A stretch of DNA of 64,000 nucleotides from contig CAZEPV010000007.1 of the NCBI GenBank assembly GCA_964514235.1, forward strand, positions 41,452 to 105,451. Reading direction: 5' to 3'. How positions within the stretch are numbered: position 1 is the first letter of the stretch; each line of letters begins with the position of its first letter. The notes under the pieces were generated by a model. The model was not told the DNA's origin. It searched no databases and worked only from the letters and a program-made list of their open reading frames with translations. A program made the position numbers and the translations under genes. The DNA comes from JAAYRQ01 sp035647235. Lineage in GTDB: Bacteria; Bacillota; Syntrophomonadia; Syntrophomonadales; Syntrophomonadaceae. This document shows, one piece after another, positions 54,238 through 63,097 of this stretch.

Positions 54238-54704
54238 GAATTGGGATTGGGTATGATGTTCACCGCTTGAGTTCGGGAAGGAAATTAATTATCGGTGGGG
54301 TTGATATACCTAATCACGAAGGCCTTTTAGGGCATTCGGATGCCGATGTTCTAACCCATGCCATTTGTGATGCTTTGTTGGGTGCTGCAGCCCTAGGCGA
54401 TATCGGCCAGCATTTTCCTGATAATGATGAAAAAAACAGAGATATTAGTAGCCTAGTCTTGTTAAAGGAGATAGGTCACAAATTGCAAGAGTCAGGTTAC
54501 TTTATACATAATATTGATAGTGTGATAATAGCTGAAAAACCTAAGCTAGCCCCCTATATTCCCCAAATGCGCCAAAACATTGCTGATACTCTAAACATAG
54601 GTTTAGATAAAGTTAACGTCAAGGCCACAACTTCGGAGGGATTAGGCTTTGCTGGGCGTGGAGAAGGTATGGCAGCCAAGGCGGTCGTGCTTTTGGGGTA
54701 TTAG
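54234..54704 (+). CDS. ispF: 2-C-methyl-D-erythritol 2,4-cyclodiphosphate synthase
   Basis: 156 residues, zinc trimer enzyme; IGYDVHRL (D8, H10) and HSDADVLTHAICDALLGA are hallmark. Its TTG start overlaps the ispD stop (ttga), giving translational coupling. Confidence 0.95.
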   Translation: MRIGIGYDVHRLSSGRKLIIGGVDIPNHEGLLGHSDADVLTHAICDALLGAAALGDIGQHFPDNDEKNRDISSLVLLKEIGHKLQESGYFIHNIDSVIIAEKPKLAPYIPQMRQNIADTLNIGLDKVNVKATTSEGLGFAGRGEGMAAKAVVLLGY

Positions 54705-54722
54705 ACGCTGATCCCTTTTTGT

Positions 54723-54796
54723 GTCATCCTGAGGCAGAGCCGAAGAATCTTTCTTTCTAGGAAGCTTAAGACTCTTCGCTAGTCGCTCAGAGTGAC
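54723..54796. repeat. Dispersed palindromic repeat, copy 2
   Basis: GTCATCCTGAGGCAGAGCCG ... CGCTCAGAGTGAC; ends imperfectly inverted. Lies directly after ispF. Confidence 0.8.
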
Positions 54797-55021
54797 ATTC
54801 TAGGTAGGTAAGGCATGAAATATCGAAGCAGACTTCGCCAAAACTTACTTGGATAAATAAGCAGGACATTCCCGAACTAAGACCGTCCGAAGGGGTTTAA
54901 AATGCTATCAATTACCGACACATTAGTGAGGTATTTACATAAAGGGTAATGATAATTTTAAAATAATTCATATAAATCCTCTGTCTGAGGGAAACTAGGG
55001 AAAATAAGCAGGGGTGTTTGT
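54797..55021. other. Intergenic stretch with no recognised gene
   Basis: Only a small hairpin (cgaag-caga-cttcg, 54824-54837) and AT-rich sequence; no ORF with a ribosome site, no T-tract terminator seen. Confidence 0.5.
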
Positions 55022-55924
55022 ATGGGAAAAAGAAGTCTAGGGATTATACTTGCCTTAATAATGCTCATCGGGGTAATTTATTACGATAGCCAAACCTTAA
55101 ATACAGGTATAAGTCGAGAAGAGCCCAAAGTGGTTATAACATTTGGCGCGGATTTGACTGAAGCACAAAAAAACCAAGTTATGAAAACCTTTGAAAAGTG
55201 GAAGAAGAGAAAAAATGCCCATGTTATAACGGTTTCTAACCAAGAAGAAAGACAATATCTAGAAGGAAAAATTAGGGATAATCTTATCGGCTCTAGGGCT
55301 ATTTCCTCCGCTTACCTTGAACTGATGGATGGCACCGAGGGAATAGAAATAGAAACAGAAAACATAAGCGCTATTAGCCCCTTTATGTATGTTAATGCTT
55401 TAACCACTGCTGGGGTTGAAGATGCACGTGTGATTGTGGCTGCACCTTTCGAAGTATCGGGTACTGCAGCCCTAACTGGTATAATCAAGGCTTTTGAAAC
55501 TGCTAAGGCGGAGAAATTGACGGATAATGCCAAAGAGACAGCCTATCAAGAATTAACGGAAACCTATAAACTAAGCCATAAATATGGTAAAAAAAATACT
55601 GAAAACATGATTTATGATATCAAGAGGGAAGTTATCGAAAAAGAGCTTTTTTCCGCGACTGAAATTAAGGCAGTTATTATAGAAATCAGCAACCATTACA
55701 ATGTTAATTTAAATGAAACCGAGATAGAGCGTATTATATTATTAATGCAAGGCTATAAAAATATCAAATTAGATACAGGGAAAATTGAGGAACAGTTGAA
55801 AAATGTGACGCGTAATTTAGCTGAGGTTCAAGGCGTTACTAATACCACAGTAAGATTTTTAGAGCAAATCGCTAATTTTTTCAGAAATTTAGCTTTACAG
55901 ATTGAAAACATCTTTAAAAAATAG
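55022..55924 (+). CDS. DUF1002 family exported protein
   Basis: 300 residues with an N-terminal membrane/signal segment (5-23). The remainder fits DUF1002, with EVSGTAALTGIIKAFE in the core and a helical C-terminus. The function of the family is unknown. Poor ribosome site (gcaggggtg). Sits between ispF and gltX where Bacillus has no gene. Confidence 0.75.
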   Translation: MGKRSLGIILALIMLIGVIYYDSQTLNTGISREEPKVVITFGADLTEAQKNQVMKTFEKWKKRKNAHVITVSNQEERQYLEGKIRDNLIGSRAISSAYLELMDGTEGIEIETENISAISPFMYVNALTTAGVEDARVIVAAPFEVSGTAALTGIIKAFETAKAEKLTDNAKETAYQELTETYKLSHKYGKKNTENMIYDIKREVIEKELFSATEIKAVIIEISNHYNVNLNETEIERIILLMQGYKNIKLDTGKIEEQLKNVTRNLAEVQGVTNTTVRFLEQIANFFRNLALQIENIFKK

Positions 55925-55941
55925 CAACTTATATATATAAG

Positions 55942-55950
55942 TGCTATAAT
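55942..55950 (+). promoter_or_regulatory. Extended -10 promoter for gltX
   Basis: TGC-TATAAT, 35 bases before the start; no clear -35. Confidence 0.45.
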
Positions 55951-55984
55951 TACCAGGTATTTATAGGGAGGGAACTTTTAAGAA

Positions 55985-57427
55985 ATGAGTAAAGTCAGGG
56001 TAAGATTTGCCCCTAGTCCGACAGGACCATTACACATAGGCGGTGCCCGTTCTGCATTATTTAATTATTTGTTGGCCGTTAATACGGGTGGAGAACTTAT
56101 TTTGCGTATAGAGGATACTGATCTAGAGAGGTCCAAACGGGAGTACGAAGATGAAATAATCGAATCCCTAAGATGGTTGGGCTTAGACTGGGTTGAGGGT
56201 GTTGGAAGTGCTGGTGATAAAGGGCCTTATCGGCAAACTGAGCGTCTAGATATATACCAAGGATATGCCCAAAGACTATTAGAGTTAGGTGTAGCCTATG
56301 AGTGCTTTTGCTCAGAAGCAGAGCTGGAAGTGGAGAGACAGGATTTACTGGCCCAAGGCGAAATTGTCCGTTATCTTGGGAAATGCAGGCACTTGACCGC
56401 TGAGGAAAGACGAGCCAAAAAGGATGCTGGACAAAAACCAGCTATACGTTTTAGGGTTCCAGACCATACTATTTTAGTAGTAAATGATTTAGTTCGGGGT
56501 AATGTGACTTTCGATAGTAGTACAATGGGGGATTTTATTATCGTTAAATCTGATGGTATTCCCACCTATAATTACGCTGTAGTTATAGATGATGTACTAA
56601 TGGAGATAAGCCATGTAATTCGCGCTGAGGAACATTTATCTAACACGCCTCGGCAATTATTAATATATGATGCCCTTAATTTTAAACGACCAGAATTTGC
56701 TCATATTTCACTAATCTTAGGCAGTGATAGGCAAAAAATGAGCAAGAGGCATGGTGCAACTTCAATTATCCAATACCGAGAAATGGGTTATTTACCCCAA
56801 GCCATATTTAATTTTCTGGCTTTGCTAGGTTGGTCACCAGATGGGGAGGAAGAGATTTTATCCCCAGAGCAAATTACCAAGATGTTCTCCCTGGAAAAGG
56901 TCTCTAAAAGCCCAGCAGTATTCGATATGGATAAATTAAATTGGATGAATCAACAATACATTAAAAAACTTACTAGTGCCCAACTAAAAGATGCACTTAT
57001 GCCTTACCTAGAAAGATCTGAATTCTGGAAGGAAATTGAATTATTAGATGATAATAATTTAACCTTATTGGTTGAGGCTACACGGGATTATTTAGTATGT
57101 TTAAATGATGTAAACGAACATGTGGCTGTTTTCTTCCAAGATTTGAACTATAGCGATGATGCCCTAGAGCTACTTAAGAATCCAGATACCGCCCAGGTAC
57201 TTAAAATATTTGCCGATACCTGTCCCGATTTTACTAGCCCCGAAGTAGCCAAATCTTACCTTAGACAGATATTAAAGGATAATAAGCTTAAACCCAGGCA
57301 AGTTTTTATGCCGATAAGGTGTGCTATAAGCGGACAAACCAAGGGGCCGGATTTACCTTATTTTCTGGCCATATGGGGTAAAGACGAGGTCTTAAATAGA
57401 ATAGAAAAGTCTAGGCATATGATATAA
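55985..57427 (+). CDS. gltX: Glutamyl-tRNA synthetase
   Basis: 480 residues, class I. HIGH motif PSPTGPLHIGGAR and KMSKS motif SDRQKMSKRHGA. Likely also mis-charges tRNA-Gln for the amidotransferase route in Firmicutes (inference from phylum). ATG start after agggagg. Confidence 0.97.
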   Translation: MSKVRVRFAPSPTGPLHIGGARSALFNYLLAVNTGGELILRIEDTDLERSKREYEDEIIESLRWLGLDWVEGVGSAGDKGPYRQTERLDIYQGYAQRLLELGVAYECFCSEAELEVERQDLLAQGEIVRYLGKCRHLTAEERRAKKDAGQKPAIRFRVPDHTILVVNDLVRGNVTFDSSTMGDFIIVKSDGIPTYNYAVVIDDVLMEISHVIRAEEHLSNTPRQLLIYDALNFKRPEFAHISLILGSDRQKMSKRHGATSIIQYREMGYLPQAIFNFLALLGWSPDGEEEILSPEQITKMFSLEKVSKSPAVFDMDKLNWMNQQYIKKLTSAQLKDALMPYLERSEFWKEIELLDDNNLTLLVEATRDYLVCLNDVNEHVAVFFQDLNYSDDALELLKNPDTAQVLKIFADTCPDFTSPEVAKSYLRQILKDNKLKPRQVFMPIRCAISGQTKGPDLPYFLAIWGKDEVLNRIEKSRHMI

Positions 57428-57445
57428 TTTGCCTAGAATAACTAG

Positions 57446-57474
57446 TTGACATAGATTTAACTTGTGCCTATAAT
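57446..57474 (+). promoter_or_regulatory. Consensus sigma-A promoter for the cysteine T-box
   Basis: TTGACA, 17-base spacer, TATAAT: a perfect consensus. Start expected near 57481. Confidence 0.85.
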
Positions 57475-57480
57475 TTGATT

Positions 57481-57730
57481 AGCAAAATAAATAAATGCTT
57501 GGAATGGGATTAGTAGAAGATCGATCGCTACCAGAGAGGTTGAGGTCACCGGCTGAGAGCCTTACCATAGTATGAAGATTATTTGAAATGCACCCAGGAG
57601 CTGGCATATTGAAACTAAGTAGGTATGCTCGGTTATTACGTTATAATATTTAAGTGAGGTTTTGTATCCTAACAAGAGTGGAACCGCGGAAGTATAGTCT
57701 TTCGTCTCTTAGCGAGATGAAAGACTTTTT
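57481..57730 (+). promoter_or_regulatory. T-box riboswitch (tRNA-Cys) controlling cysE-cysS
   Basis: Conserved T-box core AGAGTGGAACCGCGG at 57675-57689, stem I words cagagag and gctgagag, and a likely specifier TGC (Cys) at 57589-57591 within gaaaTGCacc. The T-box bulge is TGGA, whose last base A pairs with a U discriminator, which tRNA-Cys carries. Uncharged tRNA-Cys should favour antitermination of the hairpin at 57696-57730 and turn on cysE-cysS when cysteine is low. Confidence 0.9.
57696..57730 (+). terminator. T-box terminator
   Basis: 13-bp stem agtctttcgtctc / gagatgaaagact, TTAGC loop, T-run. It competes with the antiterminator formed with the T-box sequence. Confidence 0.85.
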
Positions 57731-57776
57731 GATTTTCTGTTAAAATATTTTCCTTAAAAAACAAGGAGGGATTATA

Positions 57777-58505
57777 ATGTTTCGAGGTATCAGGCAAGAA
57801 ATTGAAGTAGTATTTGACCGAGATCCTGCAGCTAGAAGTGTATGGGAAGTTATATTATGTTACCCAGGTTTTCGGGCTATACTTTATCATCGTCTGGCAC
57901 ACCGTTTGTATAAAAGCCAATGGTTTTTATTAGCTAGATTAGTGTCCCATTTTAATCGCTTTTTAACTGGGATTGAAATTCATCCTGGGGCTAGGGTAGG
58001 AAAAGGGCTTTTCATTGACCATGGAAGTGGTATAGTAATAGGAGAAACTGCAGAAATTGGTGATAATGTTACTTTGTACCAGGGGGTTACTTTAGGGGGA
58101 ACTGGCAAGGATAAAGGTAAGCGCCATCCAACTATTGGCAACAATGTAACCATAAGTGCAGGGGCTAAAGTCTTAGGCTCTTTTACTGTGGGGGATAATG
58201 TTAAAATAGGTGCTGGCTCTGTAGTACTAAAAACTGTGCCAGCCAATTGTACAGTTGTGGGTGTGCCAGGCAGAATAGTCATTCAGGATGGGGCCAAGGT
58301 GGAAAATTCTAGAATAGAAATTGACTTGGAACATCACATGTTGCCTGACCCTGTGGCAGATGCCTTAACAGCTATGCAAGAAAAATTAATCGAATTAGAA
58401 AAAAGGTTAGAAAAATACGAAAGAGAGGAAAGGGAAAATCTTGGTGAAGATATACAATACGATAAATCGCAAAAAGGAAACCCTAAAACTACAAGAACCG
58501 CATAA
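57777..58505 (+). CDS. cysE: Serine O-acetyltransferase
   Basis: 242 residues. Makes O-acetylserine from serine and acetyl-CoA, the entry to cysteine. Left-handed beta-helix hexapeptide repeats from about residue 60 (IEIHPGARVGKGLFIDHGSG; GKRHPTIGNNVTIS). C-terminal 50 residues form a charged, probably coiled-coil tail. Last 65 bases overlap cysS, so the two are coupled. Confidence 0.95.
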   Translation: MFRGIRQEIEVVFDRDPAARSVWEVILCYPGFRAILYHRLAHRLYKSQWFLLARLVSHFNRFLTGIEIHPGARVGKGLFIDHGSGIVIGETAEIGDNVTLYQGVTLGGTGKDKGKRHPTIGNNVTISAGAKVLGSFTVGDNVKIGAGSVVLKTVPANCTVVGVPGRIVIQDGAKVENSRIEIDLEHHMLPDPVADALTAMQEKLIELEKRLEKYEREERENLGEDIQYDKSQKGNPKTTRTA

Positions 58506-60033
58506 GGTGAAAATGTATGTCTGCGGACCGACCACTTACAACTATATACATTTAGGCAATGCCCGCCCCTTAGTAGTTTTTGATACTGTAAGACGCTATT
58601 TGGAGTATCGAGGTTATGAGGTTAATTATATTCAGAACTTTACCGATGTGGATGATAAGATAATCAATCGGGCTAAAGAGGAAGAAACCGATCCCTTGGA
58701 GCTAGCCCAGCATTTTATTGATGAATATTTTATTGATGCAGATGCCATGGGGATTAGGCGGGCTAATTTTCATCCTCGGGTGAGTGGGCATATCTCAGAA
58801 ATAATAGAAGCTATATCTACCTTAATTGCCAAAGGATATGCCTATGAAGTTGAAGGGGATGTATACTTTAGGGTAAGCCAGTTCGAGGATTACGGCAAAT
58901 TATCTGGTCGTAGTCTAGAGGATATGTTAGCTGGCGCTAGGGTGGAAGTCGATGAGCGGAAAGAGGAAGCTGCAGATTTTGTCCTATGGAAAGCAGCCAA
59001 GGCAGAAGAGATCTCCTGGGACAGTCCTTGGGGTAAAGGTAGACCCGGCTGGCATATTGAATGTTCAGTAATGTCAACCAAATATTTAGGGGATACTTTG
59101 GATATACATGGTGGGGGTAATGACTTAATTTTTCCCCATCATGAAAATGAAGTAGCTCAAGCCGAAGCCTTAACGGGGAAAACTTTTTCAAACTATTGGA
59201 TGCATAATGGTTTCATAACGGTCAATAACGAAAAAATGTCCAAGTCGTTGGGCAACTTTTTCGTCCTGCGGGATATTCTGGCTAAGTATCCAGCAGAGGT
59301 AGTACGATTTTATTTGATTGCGACTCATTATCGCAGTCCCTTAGATTTTGATGATTCAAAATTGGAAGAGGCTAAAAGGGCGCTTGGCAGGTTACGAACT
59401 ACAATTTTATTGGCCGAAGAAATAGCCCCAGATAAGAATACTGATGTAGACATGGATTTAGTAGATGGAGAAGAAAAATCTAACTTGGAAAATTTTAAAG
59501 ACCAATTCATACTAGCTATGAATGATGATTTTAATACAGCTCGGGCTATAGGTTACCTTTTTGAAATTTCTCATGCCTTAAATAACTACATTGCCAACTG
59601 TGAACGACAGAGTAAAGAAGCTATAGCTACAGTTGGGTATGGCCTGAAATTATTCACTGAGCTAGGTGATATTTTAGGTATTTTTATGGAAACGGCCCAA
59701 GCGGACAAGCAGGTGGACCACATCTTAGAGGTGTTTTTAGATTTACGGCAAAATTCGCGTAAAGAAAAAGATTTCGCTACTGCTGATGAAATTCGGGATT
59801 TTTTAACAGCACAAAATATACTTATTGAGGATACATCCCAAGGCAGCAGAGTCAAGTATGAAATCCAGCCTGACATTGATAACTTGGTAAAGTGGCTAAT
59901 AGATTTGAGAAATAAGTATAGGAAAGAAAAAGATTATCTTAAAGCTGATAAGATAAGGGATATTCTCCAGGAAAGGCAGATAATATTGGAAGATACCCAG
60001 GAAGGGGTTAGGTGGAAGTTTGCTCAGGCATGA
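58441..60033 (+). CDS. cysS: Cysteinyl-tRNA synthetase
   Basis: 530 residues, class I. HIGH motif YIHLGNARP, KMSKS motif EKMSKSLGNF and zinc ligands in MYVCGPT and WHIECSVMS. TTG 58441 has a better distance to gaggaaaggg than the adjacent GTG 58444; either is possible. Slightly long at the C-terminus, with two EKDFATADEIRD/EKDYLKADKIRD-type repeats (the usual CysS tail appears twice). Confidence 0.95.
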   Translation: MVKIYNTINRKKETLKLQEPHKVKMYVCGPTTYNYIHLGNARPLVVFDTVRRYLEYRGYEVNYIQNFTDVDDKIINRAKEEETDPLELAQHFIDEYFIDADAMGIRRANFHPRVSGHISEIIEAISTLIAKGYAYEVEGDVYFRVSQFEDYGKLSGRSLEDMLAGARVEVDERKEEAADFVLWKAAKAEEISWDSPWGKGRPGWHIECSVMSTKYLGDTLDIHGGGNDLIFPHHENEVAQAEALTGKTFSNYWMHNGFITVNNEKMSKSLGNFFVLRDILAKYPAEVVRFYLIATHYRSPLDFDDSKLEEAKRALGRLRTTILLAEEIAPDKNTDVDMDLVDGEEKSNLENFKDQFILAMNDDFNTARAIGYLFEISHALNNYIANCERQSKEAIATVGYGLKLFTELGDILGIFMETAQADKQVDHILEVFLDLRQNSRKEKDFATADEIRDFLTAQNILIEDTSQGSRVKYEIQPDIDNLVKWLIDLRNKYRKEKDYLKADKIRDILQERQIILEDTQEGVRWKFAQA

Positions 60034-60427
60034 GGTCTTAAACGAAAATGATTTACGCGAATATTCGGCCGTAGTACTGGCTTATATAGGTGATGCGGTA
60101 TTTGAGTTAGCTGCTAGAAGTCATGTGCTTTTGGCGGGGAATCGTAAGGTAAAGAATATACACGATGATACCGTAAAAATGGTAAGGGCTGCTAGTCAGG
60201 CCCGAGCAATTCGGCAAATCTTCGCCCAGCTAAGTGAAGCTGAACAAGATATTGTTATGCGGGGACGTAATGCTAAGGGCGCCCCTCCCAAACATGCTAA
60301 TCCAGAAGATTATCAGCTCAGTACTGGATTCGAGGCTTTGCTAGGTTATCTTTATCTTAAAGGTGATAAAAACAGATTATCTGTATTGCTAGATAAAGTA
60401 TTTTTAGTACATAATGGAGGAAATTAA
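60020..60427 (+). CDS. mrnC: Mini-ribonuclease III
   Basis: 135 residues, RNase III catalytic fold without the dsRNA-binding domain. YIGDAVFELAARSH carries the metal-binding Asp; processes 23S rRNA ends. TTG start inside the end of cysS (14-base overlap). Confidence 0.9.
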   Translation: MLRHEVLNENDLREYSAVVLAYIGDAVFELAARSHVLLAGNRKVKNIHDDTVKMVRAASQARAIRQIFAQLSEAEQDIVMRGRNAKGAPPKHANPEDYQLSTGFEALLGYLYLKGDKNRLSVLLDKVFLVHNGGN

Positions 60428-60443
60428 GCTAGGGGGTTATATA

Positions 60444-61133
60444 TTGTTAATCATAGAACCACAAGTATTAGTACCCGAAATCGAATTAAGTACCGAAAAA
60501 CTCGGTAATATAGAAAGATATGCTAGGATTTGCTATAAATCAGAGGATAAAATGGCAGATGAATACAATGAAAAATTCCTAAGTTCTATTATTACCAGGG
60601 GGCACGAATCAGTAATTGAACATGAAAAAATAACGGTTATGTTTATCGTAGATCGGGGGATTACCCATGAAATAGTGAGACACCGTATCGGTAGCTATAG
60701 TCAGGAATCTACCCGTTATTGTAATTATAGCCATAATAAATTTGGACAAGAAATAACTGTAATTGAACCTTACTATCTGAAGGGGCATAAAGCTTATGCT
60801 AGCTGGCGCGAAAGTTGCGAAACTGCGGAAAAAAGCTACTTTGCTATGCTAGAGCAGGGATGTTCCCCTCAAGAAGCCCGAGCTGTATTGCCAACTTGTT
60901 TAAAAACTGAAATAGCGGTTACCTATAATATGAGAGAATGGAGACACTTTTTTACCCTGAGATGTTCTGCTGCAGCCCATCCTCAGATGAGGGAAGTGGC
61001 TATCCCCTTACTCTTATTATTTCAGGCACGATTGCCCATACTATTTAAAAAGATAGAATATGATAAAAAGTTCCCTACCGAGCATTATGCGAAGATTATA
61101 TTGACCGATGGAATGTTTGAGCCCCTGGGCTAG
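60444..61133 (+). CDS. thyX: Flavin-dependent thymidylate synthase
   Basis: 229 residues. ThyX signature RHRIGSYSQESTRY. Converts dUMP to dTMP with FAD and methylene-THF. I use TTG 60444 (agggggt 6 bases upstream; MLIIEPQVLVPEIELSTE fits the family); an earlier ATG 60414 overlaps the mrnC stop and adds MEEIKLGGYI. This gene is not part of the Bacillus cysS-mrnC-rlmB order. Confidence 0.95.
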   Translation: MLIIEPQVLVPEIELSTEKLGNIERYARICYKSEDKMADEYNEKFLSSIITRGHESVIEHEKITVMFIVDRGITHEIVRHRIGSYSQESTRYCNYSHNKFGQEITVIEPYYLKGHKAYASWRESCETAEKSYFAMLEQGCSPQEARAVLPTCLKTEIAVTYNMREWRHFFTLRCSAAAHPQMREVAIPLLLLFQARLPILFKKIEYDKKFPTEHYAKIILTDGMFEPLG

Positions 61134-61161
61134 GACGTGAGATGTAAAAAGGAGATTATTG

Positions 61162-61908
61162 ATGAAGGATAAATTGGCGGGAGTCAATAGCATTATGGAG
61201 GCCCTAAAATCTGGACGTAAAATATTTAAGATATTTATACAGGAAGGTCGGGGAGGCAAAAGAATTGAGGAACTGACTAGCCTAGCTAATAACCGCGGTA
61301 TTTATATACAATACGTGGAAAAGGCGCGCTTGGACAGAATGTTTACCAATACTAACCATCAAGGTATAGTTGCTCAAGTGGAAGATTATGAATATAGTGA
61401 GATGGGAGAAATATTGGAAATGGCGGCCCTACAAGGCGAAGAACCTTTTATATTAATTTTGGATGGTATTGAGGATCCACAAAACTTTGGTTCGATTATT
61501 CGTACCGCTGAATGTGCAGGAGTACATGGTATAATTATTCCTAGGCACAATGCTACCCTAGTAACAGATGCGGTTGCTAGGGCCTCGGCTGGTGCTATTG
61601 AACATATGAAAATTGTGCAAGAAACTAATTTAGTAAATACAATCAAGAATCTAAAAAAACAAGGCCTATGGGTAGTAGGGGCTGATATGACTGGGGAGAA
61701 AAACTATTTCGATACCGACTTTCCTACCCCTACTGCTTTAGTCATAGGAGGGGAAGGACAAGGTATACGCAGATTAGTTAGGGAAAATTGCGACCTAGTC
61801 GTTAAAATACCTATGTTCGGTAAAATAGACTCCCTTAATGCTTCCGTTGCAGCAGCCTTGATGACTTACGAAATGGTACGCCAGAGGAATCTCCATAATA
61901 CAGAGTAG
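61162..61908 (+). CDS. rlmB: 23S rRNA (guanosine-2'-O-)-methyltransferase RlmB family
   Basis: 248 residues. N-terminal substrate-binding domain (GVNSIMEALKSGR), then SPOUT domain: ILDGIEDPQNFGSIIRTAE and PMFGKIDSLNASVAAAL (the knot). ATG 61162 after aaggag, 8-base spacing; a TTG precedes it by one codon. The rRNA target is inferred from family. Confidence 0.9.
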   Translation: MKDKLAGVNSIMEALKSGRKIFKIFIQEGRGGKRIEELTSLANNRGIYIQYVEKARLDRMFTNTNHQGIVAQVEDYEYSEMGEILEMAALQGEEPFILILDGIEDPQNFGSIIRTAECAGVHGIIIPRHNATLVTDAVARASAGAIEHMKIVQETNLVNTIKNLKKQGLWVVGADMTGEKNYFDTDFPTPTALVIGGEGQGIRRLVRENCDLVVKIPMFGKIDSLNASVAAALMTYEMVRQRNLHNTE

Positions 61909-61968
61909 AAAAGGAACTTATTTCATTTATTAATATAGTAGGCTGTGAACCCCTTATTGACAGATACC

Positions 61969-61997
61969 TTGACGAGTTTTGGGCTAGTAGCTATAAT
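61969..61997 (+). promoter_or_regulatory. Promoter for sigH
   Basis: TTGACG, 17-base spacer, TATAAT. Start near 62004, leader about 50 bases. Confidence 0.7.
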
Positions 61998-62053
61998 TAC
62001 TATAATGAACATATTGTCCCTAACGGGGGATTATTAGATATGGAGGCGATTGA

Positions 62054-62704
62054 ATGCCCAATTCTGTCGCTGCTAAACAATTCTTACATACCTATGATGA
62101 ACTAGCAGATGAAGACATTGTGCAATTAGCCCAACAGGGTAACCAGTATGCGGTTGAATATCTGGTGGAAAAATACAGAAATTTTGTGCGGGCTAAAGCG
62201 AGGTCATACTTTCTTATAGGCGCAGATCGTGAAGATATAATACAAGAAGGTATGATTGGTTTATTCAAGGCGATTCGTGATTACAAGGCGGACAAGCTCA
62301 CTTCATTCCGAGCCTTTGCCGAGTTGTGCATAACTCGACAAATAATTACGGCCATAAAGACAGCTACTCGTCAGAAACATATTCCACTTAATTCTTATGT
62401 TTCCCTAAATAAGCCCATTTATGACGAGGAATCTGATCGTACCCTAATGGACATACTTTCTACTAATAAGATTACTAACCCTGAGGAAATAGTAATAAGT
62501 AGGGAAGAATTTTATTTCATTGAAAAGAAAATGGGGGAAATTCTTAGCACTCTAGAATGGAAAGTTTTAATGGCCTATTTAGAGGGTAAGTCATACCAGG
62601 AAATAGCCATTGAACTTAAGAGGCATGTTAAGTCTATTGACAATGCCTTGCAAAGGGTTAAACGGAAGCTAGAAAAGTATTTAGTAGATCGTAATGACTT
62701 CTAA
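62054..62704 (+). CDS. sigH: RNA polymerase sigma-H factor
   Basis: 216 residues. Region 2 RADREDIIQEGMIGLFKAIRDY-type sequence and region 4 HTH KSYQEIAIELKRHVKSIDNALQRVKRKLEK. Directs early sporulation and transition-phase genes. Ribosome site tggaggcg. The Bacillus neighbour yacP (rae1) is missing between rlmB and sigH. Confidence 0.95.
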   Translation: MPNSVAAKQFLHTYDELADEDIVQLAQQGNQYAVEYLVEKYRNFVRAKARSYFLIGADREDIIQEGMIGLFKAIRDYKADKLTSFRAFAELCITRQIITAIKTATRQKHIPLNSYVSLNKPIYDEESDRTLMDILSTNKITNPEEIVISREEFYFIEKKMGEILSTLEWKVLMAYLEGKSYQEIAIELKRHVKSIDNALQRVKRKLEKYLVDRNDF

Positions 62705-62729
62705 CTAAGCATTTTCTTAAATATTCATG

Positions 62730-62758
62730 TTGACATTGTTATGCTGAGCGTATACAAT
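62730..62758 (+). promoter_or_regulatory. Promoter of the tRNA cluster
   Basis: TTGACA, 17-base spacer, TACAAT. Start about 5 bases before the first tRNA. Confidence 0.75.
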
Positions 62759-62770
62759 ATAATTTGCTGA

Positions 62771-62845
62771 GCCGAGCTAGCTCAATGGCAGAGCAGCTGA
62801 TTTGTAATCAGCAGGTTGCGGGTTCAAGTCCTGTGCTCGGCTCCA
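62771..62845 (+). tRNA. tRNA-Thr (anticodon TGT)
   Basis: Acceptor GCCGAGC / GCTCGGC; anticodon loop TTTGTAA on a 5-bp stem; T-arm ggttcaagtc; CCA encoded at 62843-62845. Confidence 0.95.
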
Positions 62846-62867
62846 AAATATTTAATTGCAAAATTGC

Positions 62868-62952
62868 GGAGGGGTACCCAAGTGGCCAAAGGGGGCAGAC
62901 TGTAAATCTGTTGGCTCAGCCTTCGAAGGTTCAAATCCTTCTCCCTCCACCA
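62868..62952 (+). tRNA. tRNA-Tyr (anticodon GTA)
   Basis: Acceptor GGAGGGG / TCCCTCC (one G-U), anticodon loop CTGTAAA, long variable arm, CCA encoded. 85 bases, as expected for a class II tRNA. Confidence 0.95.
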
Positions 62953-63021
62953 TAATAAAATTGTTGCGAATGCAACTCAAAATCAGTAGTGCCCAGAGGG
63001 TAGACCATAAAAGTTTAATAT

Positions 63022-63090
<69 letters not shown>

Positions 63091-63097
<7 letters not shown>

